Assembly (NCBI GenBank): GCA_905178155.1
Contig: CAJINV010000009.1
Location: 1,361,907-1,425,906, forward strand
Length of the DNA stretch: 64,000 bases
From: Amoebophrya sp. A120
Taxonomy: Eukaryota > Sar > Dinophyceae > Syndiniales > Amoebophryaceae
Direction: 5' to 3'
Positions 24,029-34,422 of the stretch are shown in pieces. A model generated the notes under the pieces. The model was not told the DNA's origin. It did no database searches and saw only the letters and a list, made by a program, of their open reading frames with translations. Each line of letters begins with the position of its first letter. The first letter of the stretch is position 1. The position numbers and the translations under genes are program-made.

Positions 24029-24893
24029 AACCATGTAAAGTTCTGATCAGTTGTCACATGCAGTTTCAGTTTCGCAATTGTACACTTTGAGTTCATCCAA
24101 GAAAATTTCAAGCTGCAGTAAATGTACAGGTTTACATGAACTACGACTATTCGTGCTTTCCTATTTTTCAAGTTACCCAAGTTGCCAAGTAGTTTCAAGT
24201 TACCCAGTATATCAGTTTAGCACGCCACCCAGTACAAGTACATTAGAGCTTGACGCTCCCCCCAATGTGAGTTCGATTTTTGCCAGTATGAAGGGGATTC
24301 ACAATGTGACCCATTTTGATTTTATCCCGAAGAAAGCGCTTAAGCTTCATGGATCTTGGAATATCCCAAAAGGTTCCATGGATCTCCGTGTTTCGTTTTG
24401 GTTCGACGCAATCAAGTAAGCCTGCGCATTGTAGTGTCTAGCTCTGCTCGTCAAATGCGAACAAACCTGTGTCGTGCACTCTTCGTCCCGCTTCTAAAAA
24501 GTGTCAGGTTCTTTCATTTTCAGCGCTAGTGTCGTCCTGCGTGACCCAACATATTTGCACATCGTACACAAAAATTTCATCGTCGTGCACTTTTTCGTCG
24601 TTCATAAAATTTCGTCGTCATCGTCCCCGTGTCGTTTTCCTCGTTCCCTGGTCACTGTGTAAACAAACTTGCACTCTTTACATTTTCATCTCCTACGGAT
24701 CGTTCGCATGATGATTTGTTTGGTTTTTGTTTACCACTTCTCAGTTCCTCTCCTTTTGAGAATTCAAATTCTAAAGGCCTCGGCCTCCACGGTTTGAAAC
24801 CAGTTGACTAACCAAAATCTGCTCTCAATTTCTCAAGCAGTTGTTGAAGAATCAATTTTTTCCCAGGAGCAACCGCAAGCCACTTGATACAAG
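24029..24893. other. Spacer with second copy of the dispersed repeat
   Basis: 24160-24490 repeats 22170-22480. 24470-24720 is strongly TCGT-rich (TTTTTCGTCGTTCAT, ATTTCGTCGTCATCGTC). 24800-24893 is a leader nearly identical to 27310-27377 (CTCAAGCAGTTGTTGAAGAA), upstream of the paralogous gene. Confidence 0.6.
24160..24490. repeat. Dispersed intergenic repeat, copy 2
   Basis: Partner of 22170-22480, sharing AAGTACATTAGAGCTTGACG and TCAAGTAAG. It precedes family A gene 24894. Confidence 0.65.
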
Positions 24894-25418
24894 ATGTGTC
24901 TGCAAAGCAAGGTTGTCGAGATCATCGATCTCGAGGCGCGGTCCCGAGGCGTTCCCATGCAGAAGTGTCCCTATGGGACTATTCCCGTGCCAGCGCATGT
25001 GGTGCAGTTTTCGATGGCCGATGAACAAAGTCCGGAACACAAAGACGGCGTCGAAATGTTGGCAGCGCAGGCACAAAAGCTCGCCCGGATGTTGACACCG
25101 GAACAGGAATATGGGCGCGACGTCGCGACCATCGTGTTTTTCTCGGCGCTTCTCCTCTTCTGGCTAGTGGTTTGCGGAGTTGCCATGGCGATGGAGTTGG
25201 TGTTGTGGAATTTTTAGCTGCAGGCGGGTGATGACGACCTCATGACCTGGTACGCAGATGCCGCTGGCGACACCCTGTCCCGTTCTTGCGACTCGAATGT
25301 CAGTGCTCTCGATTGCTGGTACAGCGACGAGCTGGAGTCAACTGCGAGTGACGTCTCGGGAAGCACGCATGCCACGACGTGGACCAACGTCAGCCACGGG
25401 CGATGGCTCAAGCAGTAA
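24894..25418 (+). pseudogene. Family A gene interrupted by one in-frame TAG
   Basis: The frame from ATG 24894 (MCLQSKVVEIIDLEA) is collinear with the gene at 27378, but codon 108 is TAG (25215-25217) where the paralogue has CAG. Beyond it the same frame continues without further stops to TAA at 25416-25418, through LMTWYADAAGD, DCWYSDELE and TTWTNVSHGRW. Two length differences from the paralogue are whole codons. So a single C-to-T change separates it from an intact gene. The stop falls just after the membrane helix, so a 107-aa truncated product (soluble N-terminus plus helix) or read-through is possible. Downstream sequence stays highly conserved, so the mutation is recent or tolerated. Confidence 0.8.
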
Positions 25419-26217
25419 AAGGAAGACCTCCAAGAACATAAGTATTCACAGCTAAAAAAGTGATGTTTCTCATGATTTTCTCTAAGCATCTTCACAGCAC
25501 TCACCACACTTTCTCTACACATTACAGTTTCGCACAGCAAATATCTCTCCGCATAGTACAACACGTTTATTCACATCAGGTACCCGATCCTTTTGGTAGC
25601 CTCATGAAAGACAGATGCGCCCTTTTCGAATTTGTTTTTACACGCAAACAAGAACTACGCGAAAGCGTTTGCCTACCCATCATTTTCTCCTTGAGACCCA
25701 GAATATTCACCATACTTCTCCAGTGGAGACGGTCCTCATGCACGTGTACATAAGAGCCTCTGAAAGCATTCCACGCCTAACAAGGATGTTGCCACTAGCT
25801 GTATTTCTGATGTTTCAAGAATTCAAAAACCGCAAAGCCAAAAAACCCGCAAATCCAAAAAAATAAAACGACAAAAAGAACGTGGCCGTTGGGTTGTTGC
25901 CCCATTATGCAAAGATCAAGTTTCGTGTTCAAGACGACGCGACACGCGGTATGCTACATTCGAGATGAGAAGTAACGGAGCACAAGCAGCTAGAACCCTT
26001 ACAATAGCCCGAGGCAGACGGAGAGCGCGACGTCCGTATTTTTCGAAAACCTGGAGTGATTTATGGGGTCAATTCCTAAATCCTTGAGCGGTCAAAGCCA
26101 ATTGATTTGTTGAATATTTCATGAAGGTTAGTGTCTTTCGCCTCATGATGACCTACTCTGAAAGGATGGCGCGACCACCCCCGGGGGCAAGGTTAGCGGG
26201 AACGAAAGTGCTTCGCT

Positions 26218-26500
26218 GTGCCCCTCTTAGATGTGCCCCGAAATGTCATGAGGCCGCCGCCGTTTCTTCCTGTCCATGATGGAGGTTCTGACGGCAATGC
26301 GTCCGATCGGTATGCGGAGGACGAAGCGAAAGCTGCGGCGATGCTCGAGCGCAGGCAAGCGGTCTCCTACGGTTTGGACTGGCTTCGCCCGCAGCCGGCG
26401 CAGTTGAGCGACCTCTTCCAGATGCGCGAGCTGTTAGTCGGACCGACGACCGCGGCCGATGCATGGGTCAACGTCGAGAACCGGGTCGACGCAATCGAGA
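26218..26500 (+). pseudogene. Fragment related to family A C-terminus
   Basis: The frame containing RYAEDEAKAAAMLERRQAVS (about 26308-26367) aligns with WYVEDDAHLAAAILERQQSA of the family A gene at 28856. The conserved WY appears as RY, and the terminal TTWxxxxHGR signature is absent; the frame runs on into GC-rich sequence. I read it as a decayed copy rather than an active gene, though the open frame reaches 26772. Confidence 0.5.
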
Positions 26501-26850
26501 CAAAGGCAGCGACTGCGCCGGCACTGCTAGCCCCGCGCATTGGCCCAACCGCCGCCCCGCCCAAAATAAATCGGGCCGCCGCGGCCCCAGCACAGTCGGG
26601 CGCCTGGGTGCCGCTGAGGGCCCTGCGCCAGGCAGGCCGCCCCCCGGCAGCCCCACGCGTGGGCCTCCCCTGCGTGAGGCAGCGCGCAGGCTTCTGCTGT
26701 TCGGCCAGCGGCCGGGCCGTGTCACACATTTGGCGGCCGGCGGGGCTGCCAGCGCGCGGCGTGTTAGTATAAGAAAGCTCTGCGCGCCTTTCGCGCCCCG
26801 CCGCGCGCAAAGGGGGCGGCCTAGGTCATCTGTGCAAGCACTCACATCCA
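26500..26850. repeat. GC-rich island 1
   Basis: Very GC-rich block homologous to 30660-30910: shared features include CTTCTGCT followed by TTCGGCCAGC, then GCGTGTTA, then CTGCGCGCCTTTCGCGCCCC-like sequence, and a downstream TGTGCAA and TTTTCGTCTTCGTATC. It sits about 0.5 kb upstream of the gene at 27378. Confidence 0.75.
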
Positions 26851-27377
26851 AGCACCATTACACAGGAGGCTGCGTTTTCGTCTTCGTATCTTTTTCATGT
26901 TCCACGATCTTGAGAGAATTTTCAAGGCGATAATCATTTTCGTTCCAAGTGTCTCCGTCCCTGAAAGTCGTGCTTGATCGTTCAACTCCAATAGGTAGAC
27001 ATAAGTCGTCAAAAACGTGTTTTGCTCGTAGGTATCGCGTCCTCTCTCGTGCCAATGTCATCTCTGTTCGTCCAAGGAATCCACGCGTCTAGTTGGTCGT
27101 GCTGTTCAGTTTTTTGTTTGCGTCTTCGTGCAGTGCCTCGTGCCTCTCGTCGTGTTACCTTAGCCAATGTTTTCAAACTTTGACTCCAGGATACCAAGAA
27201 AAAGCTCAGTTTGGTCATTCCGAACCCAAAAAAATCTACTCAGAACCAGACACAATTTTTACTTTTTACAAATCACACTCAGGCTTCAAGAAATTTTATC
27301 CAACTACTACTCTTAATTTCTCAAGCAGTTGTTGAAGAATCAATTTTGCCCTGCAACCACAAGCCACTAGATACAAG

Positions 27378-27896
27378 ATGTGTCTGCAAAGCAAGGTTGT
27401 CGAGATCATCGATCTTGAGGCGCACTCCCGAGGCGTTCCCATGCAGAAGTGTCCCTATGGGACTATTGCCGTGCCAGCGCATGTGGTGCAGTTTTCGATG
27501 GCCGATGAAAGCCCGGAACGCAAAGACGGCGTGGAAATGTTGGCAACGCAGGCACAAAAGCTCGCCCGGATGTTGACACCGGAGCAGGAATATGGGCGCG
27601 ACGTCGCGACCATCGTGTTTTTCTCGGCGCTTCTCCTCGTCTGGCTAGTGGTCTGCGGAGTTGCCATGGCGATGGAGTTGGTGTTGTGGAATTTTCAGCT
27701 GCAGGCGGGTGATGACGACCTCATGACCTGGTACGAAGATGCCGCTGGCGACACCCTGTCCCGTTGCGACTCGAATGTCAGTGCTCTCGATTGCTGGTAC
27801 ACCGACGAGCTGGAGTCAACGGCGAGTGACGTCTCGGGAAGCACGACTACCACGACGTGGACGCACGTCAGCCACGGGCGATGGCTCAAGCAGTAA
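27378..27896 (+). CDS. Family A membrane protein (reference copy)
   Basis: Single exon, 172 aa, ATG at 27378. N-terminus MCLQSKVVEIIDLEAHSRGV, then a soluble segment; one membrane helix about residues 76-102 (IVFFSALLLVWLVVCGVAMA); a downstream acidic tail with two WY motifs (LMTWYEDA, DCWYTDELE) and the C-terminal signature TTTTWTHVSHGRWLKQ. Paralogues at 24894 (nonsense), 28856, 48904 and 50485 share the helix position, paired WY motifs and the terminal HGR[WY]. No known domain recognised. The Cys at position 2 might be lipidated or metal binding; this is inference. Likely a single-pass membrane protein of lineage-specific function. Confidence 0.75.
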   Translation: MCLQSKVVEIIDLEAHSRGVPMQKCPYGTIAVPAHVVQFSMADESPERKDGVEMLATQAQKLARMLTPEQEYGRDVATIVFFSALLLVWLVVCGVAMAMELVLWNFQLQAGDDDLMTWYEDAAGDTLSRCDSNVSALDCWYTDELESTASDVSGSTTTTTWTHVSHGRWLKQ

Positions 27897-28855
27897 AAGG
27901 AAGACCTCCAAGAACATACTCACAGCTAAAAAAGTGATGTTTCTCTCATGATTTTCTCTAAACATCTTCACAGCACTCACCACGACACTTTCTCTCCACA
28001 TTACAGTTTCGCACTGCAAATATCTGTTCGCAAAGTACAACACGTTTATTCATATCAGATACCCAACCCTTCTAGTAGCCTCATGAAAGACAGATGCGCC
28101 CTTTTCAAATTTTGTTTTATACGCAAACAAGAACTACGCGAAAGCGTTTGCCTACCATCATTTTCTCGTAGAGACCCAGAATAAATATTCACCAGATTAC
28201 TTCTCCAGTGGAGCCAGTCCTGATGCATGTGTACATAAGAGGCTCGGAAAGCATTCTACGCCTAACAAGGATGTTGATTCTAAACCGAAAACTTGCAAAC
28301 ACAAAAAAAATACTAAATCAAACTCCCCGGCGTTGCGTCTGTCTGCTCCTATATAGGCTTAGCCTAGTCATCGAGGGCAAGCCGGATTTTTTTTTGTCTC
28401 GTCGGAACTGGTTGCTTTTGTTGAGTCTACAAGCGTCCCAAAGTGGTCAGAAACAATTCGTCCTTACACACAAACTTGCTGAAATAATGATCATGATAAC
28501 AATTATTTTCGTCCGTGCGAGTCCGTCGTGCTCCCCTTCGTTCGTACCAGTGCGTCTTGTTTGAAAATCGTTCCTGTCAGGTTTTTGTCATCGTCCAGCT
28601 CGTTTCCGTTTCGTCACCTGAAATTTATTTTTTTTCTCGCGGAGCCGCTTTTGAAAAGCTGCTTTTACTTAGACACAAATGCACTTCTTCCACTATGCAG
28701 TGAAAACGCGAGTCTCACTGAGAACCTCCACTAAGTACAACTACTTATCAAACGCATCAAAACGAGATTGACCGTTTGTGTCCCCTACAGCTTCATCGAA
28801 AACTATATCCACTTCTTCAGTAGCGTCTGTAAAACTGACCTGCAGGAGCATCAAC
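27897..28855. other. Spacer: duplicated 3' flank and TCGT-rich stretch
   Basis: 27920-28270 repeats 25440-25790. 28400-28640 is TCGT-rich with several CGTCC words. The leader to the next ATG is A/C/T-rich. No gene supported. Confidence 0.55.
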
Positions 28856-29467
28856 ATGACTGTTTGTTCGAAGTGTGTTTTTCTGCCCATGTTGGAGGGG
28901 GAAAAAACCGTCGTATCGGAAACGCCCTACGGCAAGGGGATGCTTCCGCCGGCGGTCCAAGACACCCTGTTGGAGACGGACAGCGAGCCCGAAGCGGAGG
29001 AGGCTACCTTTCCCTCCGAGGAGAATCCGTCCCGCGTTTCCGCCGCTGCGCGCTACGCCGATGCCGCCGAATTCGCAGCCTGGCGGGCCCGTCGGTGCAC
29101 GCTGAAATCTACCACGGAAGCCGTGTCGCTGACCGGTATGCAAGTAGCAGGACTGCTGTGCTCTTTCGTCCTCTTCATGGGCGTTTTCGTGTTTTTTGAC
29201 GTGCTCAGCGCGTTTTTACCCTTTCTCTTCGACGGCGGACAGGATGGCGAGAATGAGTGGTACACAGCTGACACACCACGCGAGTCGTTCGGCGGTGCGA
29301 CAGTTTTTTCCGTTTTTGACGACGAAGATGAAGGTTTTGATGACAATTTGTTCGATTGGTACGTGGAGGACGACGCACACCTGGCTGCAGCGATCCTCGA
29401 GCGCCAGCAATCTGCTTCGACCTGGATCCACGTGGGGCACGGCCGATGGGTCAAGGCAGAGAAGTAG
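28856..29467 (+). CDS. Family A membrane protein
   Basis: 203 aa from ATG 28856; an in-frame GTG further upstream was not chosen because the ATG follows a typical A/C-rich leader and gives a CxxC N-terminus like the paralogues (MTVCSKC). Acidic N-terminal region, membrane helix about 95-122 (VAGLLCSFVLFMGVFVFFDV), then NEWYTAD, FDWYVEDD and the C-terminal STWIHVGHGRWVKAEK. It is the most diverged of the readable family A copies but retains all signature elements. Its segment WYVEDDAHLAAAILERQQ is the piece recognised in the relic at 26300. Function unknown. Confidence 0.7.
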   Translation: MTVCSKCVFLPMLEGEKTVVSETPYGKGMLPPAVQDTLLETDSEPEAEEATFPSEENPSRVSAAARYADAAEFAAWRARRCTLKSTTEAVSLTGMQVAGLLCSFVLFMGVFVFFDVLSAFLPFLFDGGQDGENEWYTADTPRESFGGATVFSVFDDEDEGFDDNLFDWYVEDDAHLAAAILERQQSASTWIHVGHGRWVKAEK

Positions 29468-30264
29468 TGCCAGCGTCTCGACGCGCGTCCGGGTACGGAA
29501 GGAATGAAAGTGCTCAGCTTCAGTTTCCAGAAAGAATTTTCCAGGTGGTACTTGGACTAAATCTGAGACGCCTGACGTTCCGCATTCTTGTCGTATTTGC
29601 TTCGCACAGAAATCTTGACTTCTCGCACTTTGTACAATATTACGCCGTCCGTGCCTACCCTGATTCCCAGTACTCACAGTTTTTTTGCACGAATAATTCT
29701 CCAGTTGTCATTTCATTTTCTCTCGACATTTAAAATGTTACCCGGGGTAAGTTTGCACAACTAGTAGGATAAATCAAAAATACACTTGGCTATTCCGACG
29801 GAGTACAATAAAACACAATCATATTTTATTCTCCTGCATGGAAAACAAAAACAAAAAAGGAAAGCGGAGTTGCAGCGCACGCTCACATGCCCGGTATTCT
29901 GTGGGTCAGTGTCGTCGTTCTCAATTTTCAGTCTCATGTCATGACGCGTTTCGGTGTTATCATTGGCGTTGCGTTTTTCTTGCACCCGTTCATGGATTTC
30001 TCCGCACAGATACATGAAGCAAAAAACTCGTACAAGTTGTTAACACACAGTTGTAGTGCAAGTTGAGAGAGGCCAAACGACTGGCAGAGAGCCGAGAGAG
30101 AAACTTGCGCGAACGAGGATGCGTGGACTGCCATCATTCTTTCACTTTCAATTTTACTTGCAATTTCATTCTTCACCTTCTAGCGTTCAAATTGCGTGTC
30201 TACTGACTCTACCAGCTTGACTGCCACTACGAAAAGTAAAACAAACCCCGATATCTATATCAAG

Positions 30265-30488
30265 ATGTTCGAGTGCACCAGGAAGGTCTACTCGGATCAG
30301 CCAATATCTGCCGCCTCTGCGAAGGTGCCTGGGACACCGGAAGTAAGCAAATGACAGCACCATGGGGCCGAGAAGGCGTATTTCCGGAGCGGCCAGGGTA
30401 CGGCCATTGGAAGCCGCTGAAAGCGGGAAAAATTTTGCCGGTACGGATAGGCGAGCAGACATTCTGTTTCGCTGTCGATAACACATAG
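30265..30488 (+). pseudogene. Possible small gene or gene fragment
   Basis: ATG at 30265 follows a typical leader and opens MFECTRKVYSDQP before a GTAAGC donor at 30343; the alternative frame from 30273 to TAG at 30488 ends ILPVRIGEQTFCFAVDNT. A 47-base GT-AG intron (30343-30389) would join them in phase, but that is shorter than any other intron here. It may be a frameshifted relic abutting the GC island. No family recognised. Confidence 0.25.
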
Positions 30489-30539
30489 TGACTTCGGTAG
30501 AAATAGAAAGTCCTCCTACGGAGCCGCGTCGATTTTGAA

Positions 30540-30910
30540 AGACAACGCGGGCACCGCGACGCTCAGCGCCGCGCAGCGTGCTAAGCAGAGCGCTTCCTTT
30601 GCGGCGAAGTTTTTCGACGGCGGCGGTGCCCGCGGGGGCGCTGCCTGCCCCCGGCATTCACTGCGGCCCCGCCCCGCTTGCTAGCGGGCCGCTGTGGCCC
30701 GGGGGGGATTGGGGCCCTTGATGGCCGCGGAAGGCCTCGCGCCCGCCGCCCCCCCCCCCCGGCCGCCCCCCACGCGGGCCGCCCCTCCGCACCAGGCCGC
30801 GCAGACTCTTCTGCTTTTCGGCCAGCACGCAGCGTGTTAAGAGCATTCCGCGCGCCGTTCGCGCCCTGCCGCAGGCAAACGGGGCTGCCGGGCTCATTTG
30901 TGCAAACATG
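30540..30910. repeat. GC-rich island 2
   Basis: Homologous to island 1 over about 30660-30910 (ACGCGGGCCGCCCC, TTCTGCTTTTCGGCCAGC, GCGCGCCGTTCGCGCCC). It ends with ATTTGTGCAAAC and the TTTTCGTCTTCGTATC segment, and lies about 0.5 kb upstream of the gene at 31433. Confidence 0.75.
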
Positions 30911-31432
30911 CCTACTTCCCAGTTGCCACTACACAGTGGGTTGCATTTTCGTCTTCGTATCTTTTTCATGTTCTACGATACGATAGAGGTCTGCGTGACG
31001 GTAATGCTATTCGCAAGGGTCTCTGTCCTTGAAAGTCGTGCTTGATCGTTCAACTCCAATAGCCAGACATAAGTCGTCAAAAACATGTTTTGCTCGTAGG
31101 TATTGCGTCCTCTCTCGTTCAAATGTCATCTCTGTTCGTCCAGGGAATCCACGCGTCTAATTGGTCGTGCGTTCAGTTTTTCGTTTGCGTCTTCGTGCAG
31201 TGCTTCGTGCTTCTCGTGTTACCTTAACCAATGCGTTCAAACTTCGACTCCAGTATACCAACAAAAAGCTCAGTTTGCTTTGGTCATTCCGAACCCAAAA
31301 AAACCTACTATTACTCAGAACTAAACACAATTGCTTTTACAGAACACATTAAATTTTCACTTGTTCGCAATAACCATTCGAGATTCAAGTTTCTTGTCAA
31401 CTTGTTTCAGCATATACCAAAACAGTTTCAGG

Positions 31433-32341
31433 ATGATGCCGTCACTGCTGGTCAATAAATGTGACGGGTTTATTTCCGCTTCCATGTTCGACGAGGAAGA
31501 TATGTTTGAGGAATGGGGGTTGATGTACGAAGATGAGTACGGATCCGCGGACGAGTTCGCGCTTGACGACAAAGACACTTTCGACAGCCGTGCTGAGTGT
31601 GAAATTCTTGCCATGGAGTCCCCAAGTGATACGGTGGAAGAGATGGGTATTTTTTCTGCTCTTTGGTGATGTAGATGTACTAATGCTGTATGACTTGTTC
31701 TTAATAGCTTTTCGCTCCAGCTGCGAGGAGGTATTGAAGGTGCAGCGTGTTGGGCTTTCTACTGCCTTGGTTCAAGCAACTCTTCGTAAAATTGATCGCA
31801 GGTGACAACTCCGTTTTCTGTCCGGAGGTCGATTGGGAAGAGCTGACACGTTTTACGGCAGTGAAAGAACAGCTTGGGGGAACGAGCGATGTCAGTACCA
31901 CGAATAGCGATGCTGAGAGCGAAACCGACGATGAAGTGGAGGGCTACGCGTATTGTTTGATTGTTTCGACGGTTGTTTTCGATGGTGTTTGATTGTTCCG
32001 ACTTTTGCTAGTATGGAATTTCATGACAACGTCTGAGCGCTCCCTACCTTTTGAACCAAAGATGTATGAACATAACACACTACAGATATGTTCAAAAGAA
32101 CCTCTCTTACGCCGGCGACAACCAGCCGTCGAGTGACACCCTACAGTATGCCTACCTCACTTCCGACGCGTATCCGATCGTGGAGGATACTTCGGGCCAC
32201 AGCTACGACAACTGCCAGTTCCACACGCTTTCACGCGACCACTTCTTGTCTTGCATCAGAAAATTTTTTGCCAACATTTTCATCCTTTTCTACATGCTTC
32301 AGTTCTTTCTTTTCCTTTTTCACAAGCCGTTGTTCTCATAA
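31433..32341 (+). CDS. Family B membrane protein, three exons
   Basis: Proposed exons 31433-31646, 31802-31949 and 32086-32341, 618 nt, 205 aa. Intron 1 (155 bases) is phase 1 and precedes GDNSVFCPEVDW, the family B signature. Intron 2 (136 bases; GTATTG donor, TACAG acceptor) is phase 2. Exon 1 is highly acidic (FDEEDMFEEWG, DTVEEMG), exon 2 Ser/Thr/Asp rich, exon 3 ends in a hydrophobic helix (FANIFILFYMLQFFLFLF) and a short HKPLFS tail, giving a C-terminal anchor. Start could be the second ATG at 31436. The exon 2 to 3 junction is inferred from phase alone. Function unknown. Confidence 0.6.
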
Positions 32342-34422
32342 TTGTGATCTCTGAAAGTTCGACTACAGTACGTAGCTGAGTGGATAGGTGATACCTGCTC
32401 AGCTGACATTGAGTTGTAACAGAAATAGTAGCTCAAGCTCAGTTGCACAGTGGGAAATTTTGCTTTTCCATTTTTTTGCCATTGTTTTTTAGTACTTTTT
32501 GACTCATTGACTTTCCATGTTTCGTGCATTCGGACAACATTTTTTTCTATTGTTTTTGCTGCACCTGCAGTTGTAGAAAACAAATCTGGAACTTTTCCTA
32601 CACATGCACAGCAGGGCATTCTGACTCATTGCCCTTCTTCTTCTGTTCAATACGCACTTTGCCCGTGACGCGCAGAAAAACGGGAGAGCAGTGAGATAAG
32701 CACGATAGCCATTAGTTGGGGCCGAGGCGTTGTCGAAAGAGATCTCCATCTTACAATGATGAAGCAGGAGTGAGCGCGCAATCGTGAAGTGTGAGCGTTT
32801 TGCCTACAGATGGAAGGAGAGTTGACTAGCAGTTGAGCAGCAGCTAGATTCTATCTCATTGATTTCATGCTCGGCACGGTTGAATATTTCATGAAGAAAA
32901 GAAAGCACTTTGCTTCGCCTCATCTGAAAGGGTTGCGCGACCAGCCCGCGGACCCATTTTAGCGAGAAAATGCTAGCGTGCCTACCTCTCTGCCTCCGGG
33001 AACGCTCCTCGTGAACGGGGCGCGGTTCTTCATCGAGCGCAGCGGTTGACCCGTCTCCAGTGAAGGGCGGAATGGCAGCAGAGCCACCTTGCGGCACGCA
33101 GTTGCAGTGTGTGAGGAAGGCCGGGAGTTTCTTCGTGACAAGAAGAAGACCATGAAAACCAAAGCTGCGGCGATGATGTGCGGCAGCGGTGCGGCGGCTT
33201 TTCGGCGCGTTTGGGTGTGGCCTTTGCCTGGGCTGCCCATAAAAGGGCGCGCGGAGAGCAACAGGCGCCAACGAGCGCCCCGCCCTTCCTGAACTCGAAA
33301 AAAAAGCAGAGCTGCGGCATCATGCAGAAAAGATTGCCGAAGATGCAACGTTTGCGGCACTGCTTGCAGACTATGGGCGGACTTTCGCGGACCGTGCAGC
33401 TCGCGAACACGCTGGGCGCGACTAATTCGCTGCAGCGCGCGGGCCCAGCGCCGGCCCCGCTTTCGCTTTCAATGTTGCGGCCCCTCCCGCGCGCCATCAC
33501 CCGGCGGCGAGCGGTGCGGGGTGGCGCCGTGTCCCCGCGCGCCGACGGGCGCGCTTTTTGCTGGGGCCGTGCCGCGACCGCGCTGCCCCGGCCAGCCCGC
33601 GGACAAGGCCCCCGCGCTCCCAGGCGCGGCGGCATTCTGCCACACCGGCCGCCTCTGCCGCGCGCTCCTCTGTCGTGCCGCAGCCCGTCAGCCAGGGCCC
33701 TGTTCGGGCCATCCGTCTTTCCGCCAATAGCGCGCCGCATCACGACGACAAATCTCTGCGCGCCTGCTGCGCCCCACTCACTGCAGGCACCCGGGGCGGC
33801 TGACTTTGTTTGTGCAGACAATATTTCCCACGAAACGAGACCCAAAAAGCGAGGGACACGCTGCGCGTCCGTCTTCGTGTGTGTTCGATCTATTCTCATT
33901 CTTGGTCCTGACGCAAATGAAGTCAGAGTTGTTGACTATCGTTCGACGCGACGATGTCTCGTCTGGCGGTCTTCCTTCATCGTTCAAATTGTTCTCTTCC
34001 TGCTTCGTCCAAATAATTGCGTTACTATTTGTCCAAGAAATTTATGCATGTGTTTGGTGGTGCTCGCTCTCGCTTCCAATGTGTGGTTTGCGTCTTCGTC
34101 CTGTGCTTTTCGTGCAATCATAAAAAATGCGATATTCGTACACGTTTTCTTGTATGTAGTCGTGCACGGTATTGGCGTCGTCGTTTTTCGTTTAGAAGTC
34201 GTGCGCTGTACTATGTATTGTGTTTTAGTGTGTCTGTATCTGTGCCACCTCGCTTCTCGGACATTGGCAGCGATGGCATCGTCAATGGTAGTGGATTTCT
34301 AAACCAATAACGCAGGAATCAATACTCGTTGCCAAACTTAATACTTTAAACTCCTGTTTTCAATATTTACTGGTTTTAAATTCAACTCTTAAACTCCTGG
34401 CTTCAAATCAAAAAAAATCACA
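32342..34422. other. Spacer: degenerate coding pieces, GC island 3, TCGT stretch
   Basis: 32880-32960 resembles 26110-26200 (TTGAATATTTCATGAAG, then CTTCGCCTCAT, CTGAAAGG and GCGCGACCA), so the element including the island starts there. Around 33295-33420 one frame reads ELEKKAELRHHAEKIAEDAT, a plausible decayed coding piece. 33440-33800 is the GC island; 33860-34260 is TCGT-rich; 34300-34422 is the A/C/T-rich leader of formin 2. Confidence 0.6.
33020..33810. repeat. GC-rich island 3
   Basis: Its 3' end (about 33745-33810; TCTCTGCGCGCCTGCTGCG, GGGGCGGCTGAC, TTTGTGCAGAC) aligns with the 3' ends of islands 1 and 2. It lies about 0.6 kb upstream of formin 2. Long open frames in both strands are a composition effect. 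Confidence 0.6.

Larger units (their letters stand above)
25419..27377. other. Spacer: duplicated 3' flank, family A relic, GC island, TCGT stretch
   Basis: 25440-25790 is closely similar to 27920-28270 (3' flank of the paralogue), so the duplication includes flanking DNA. 26218-26500 holds a gene relic, 26500-26850 a GC-rich island, 26860-27170 the CTTCGTATC and TCGT-rich segment, and 27310-27377 the leader shared with gene 24894. Confidence 0.7.
29468..31432. other. Spacer: leader-like region, small ORF, GC island 2, TCGT stretch
   Basis: 29468-30240 has no supported gene. 30265-30488 holds a possible small gene or fragment. 30540-30910 is a GC-rich island including a long C run near 30750. 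30940-31260 matches 26870-27190 (CGTCTTCGTATC, then GTCGTGCTTGATCGTTCAAC), showing that spacer sequence, not only genes, is duplicated. Confidence 0.65.

Noticed and set aside
33030-34302. Long open frames on both strands (289 and 374 codons) in GC island 3
   Set aside because: All frames are open because stops are rare in GC-rich DNA; no consistent motif, leader or splice structure, and it aligns to non-coding islands.
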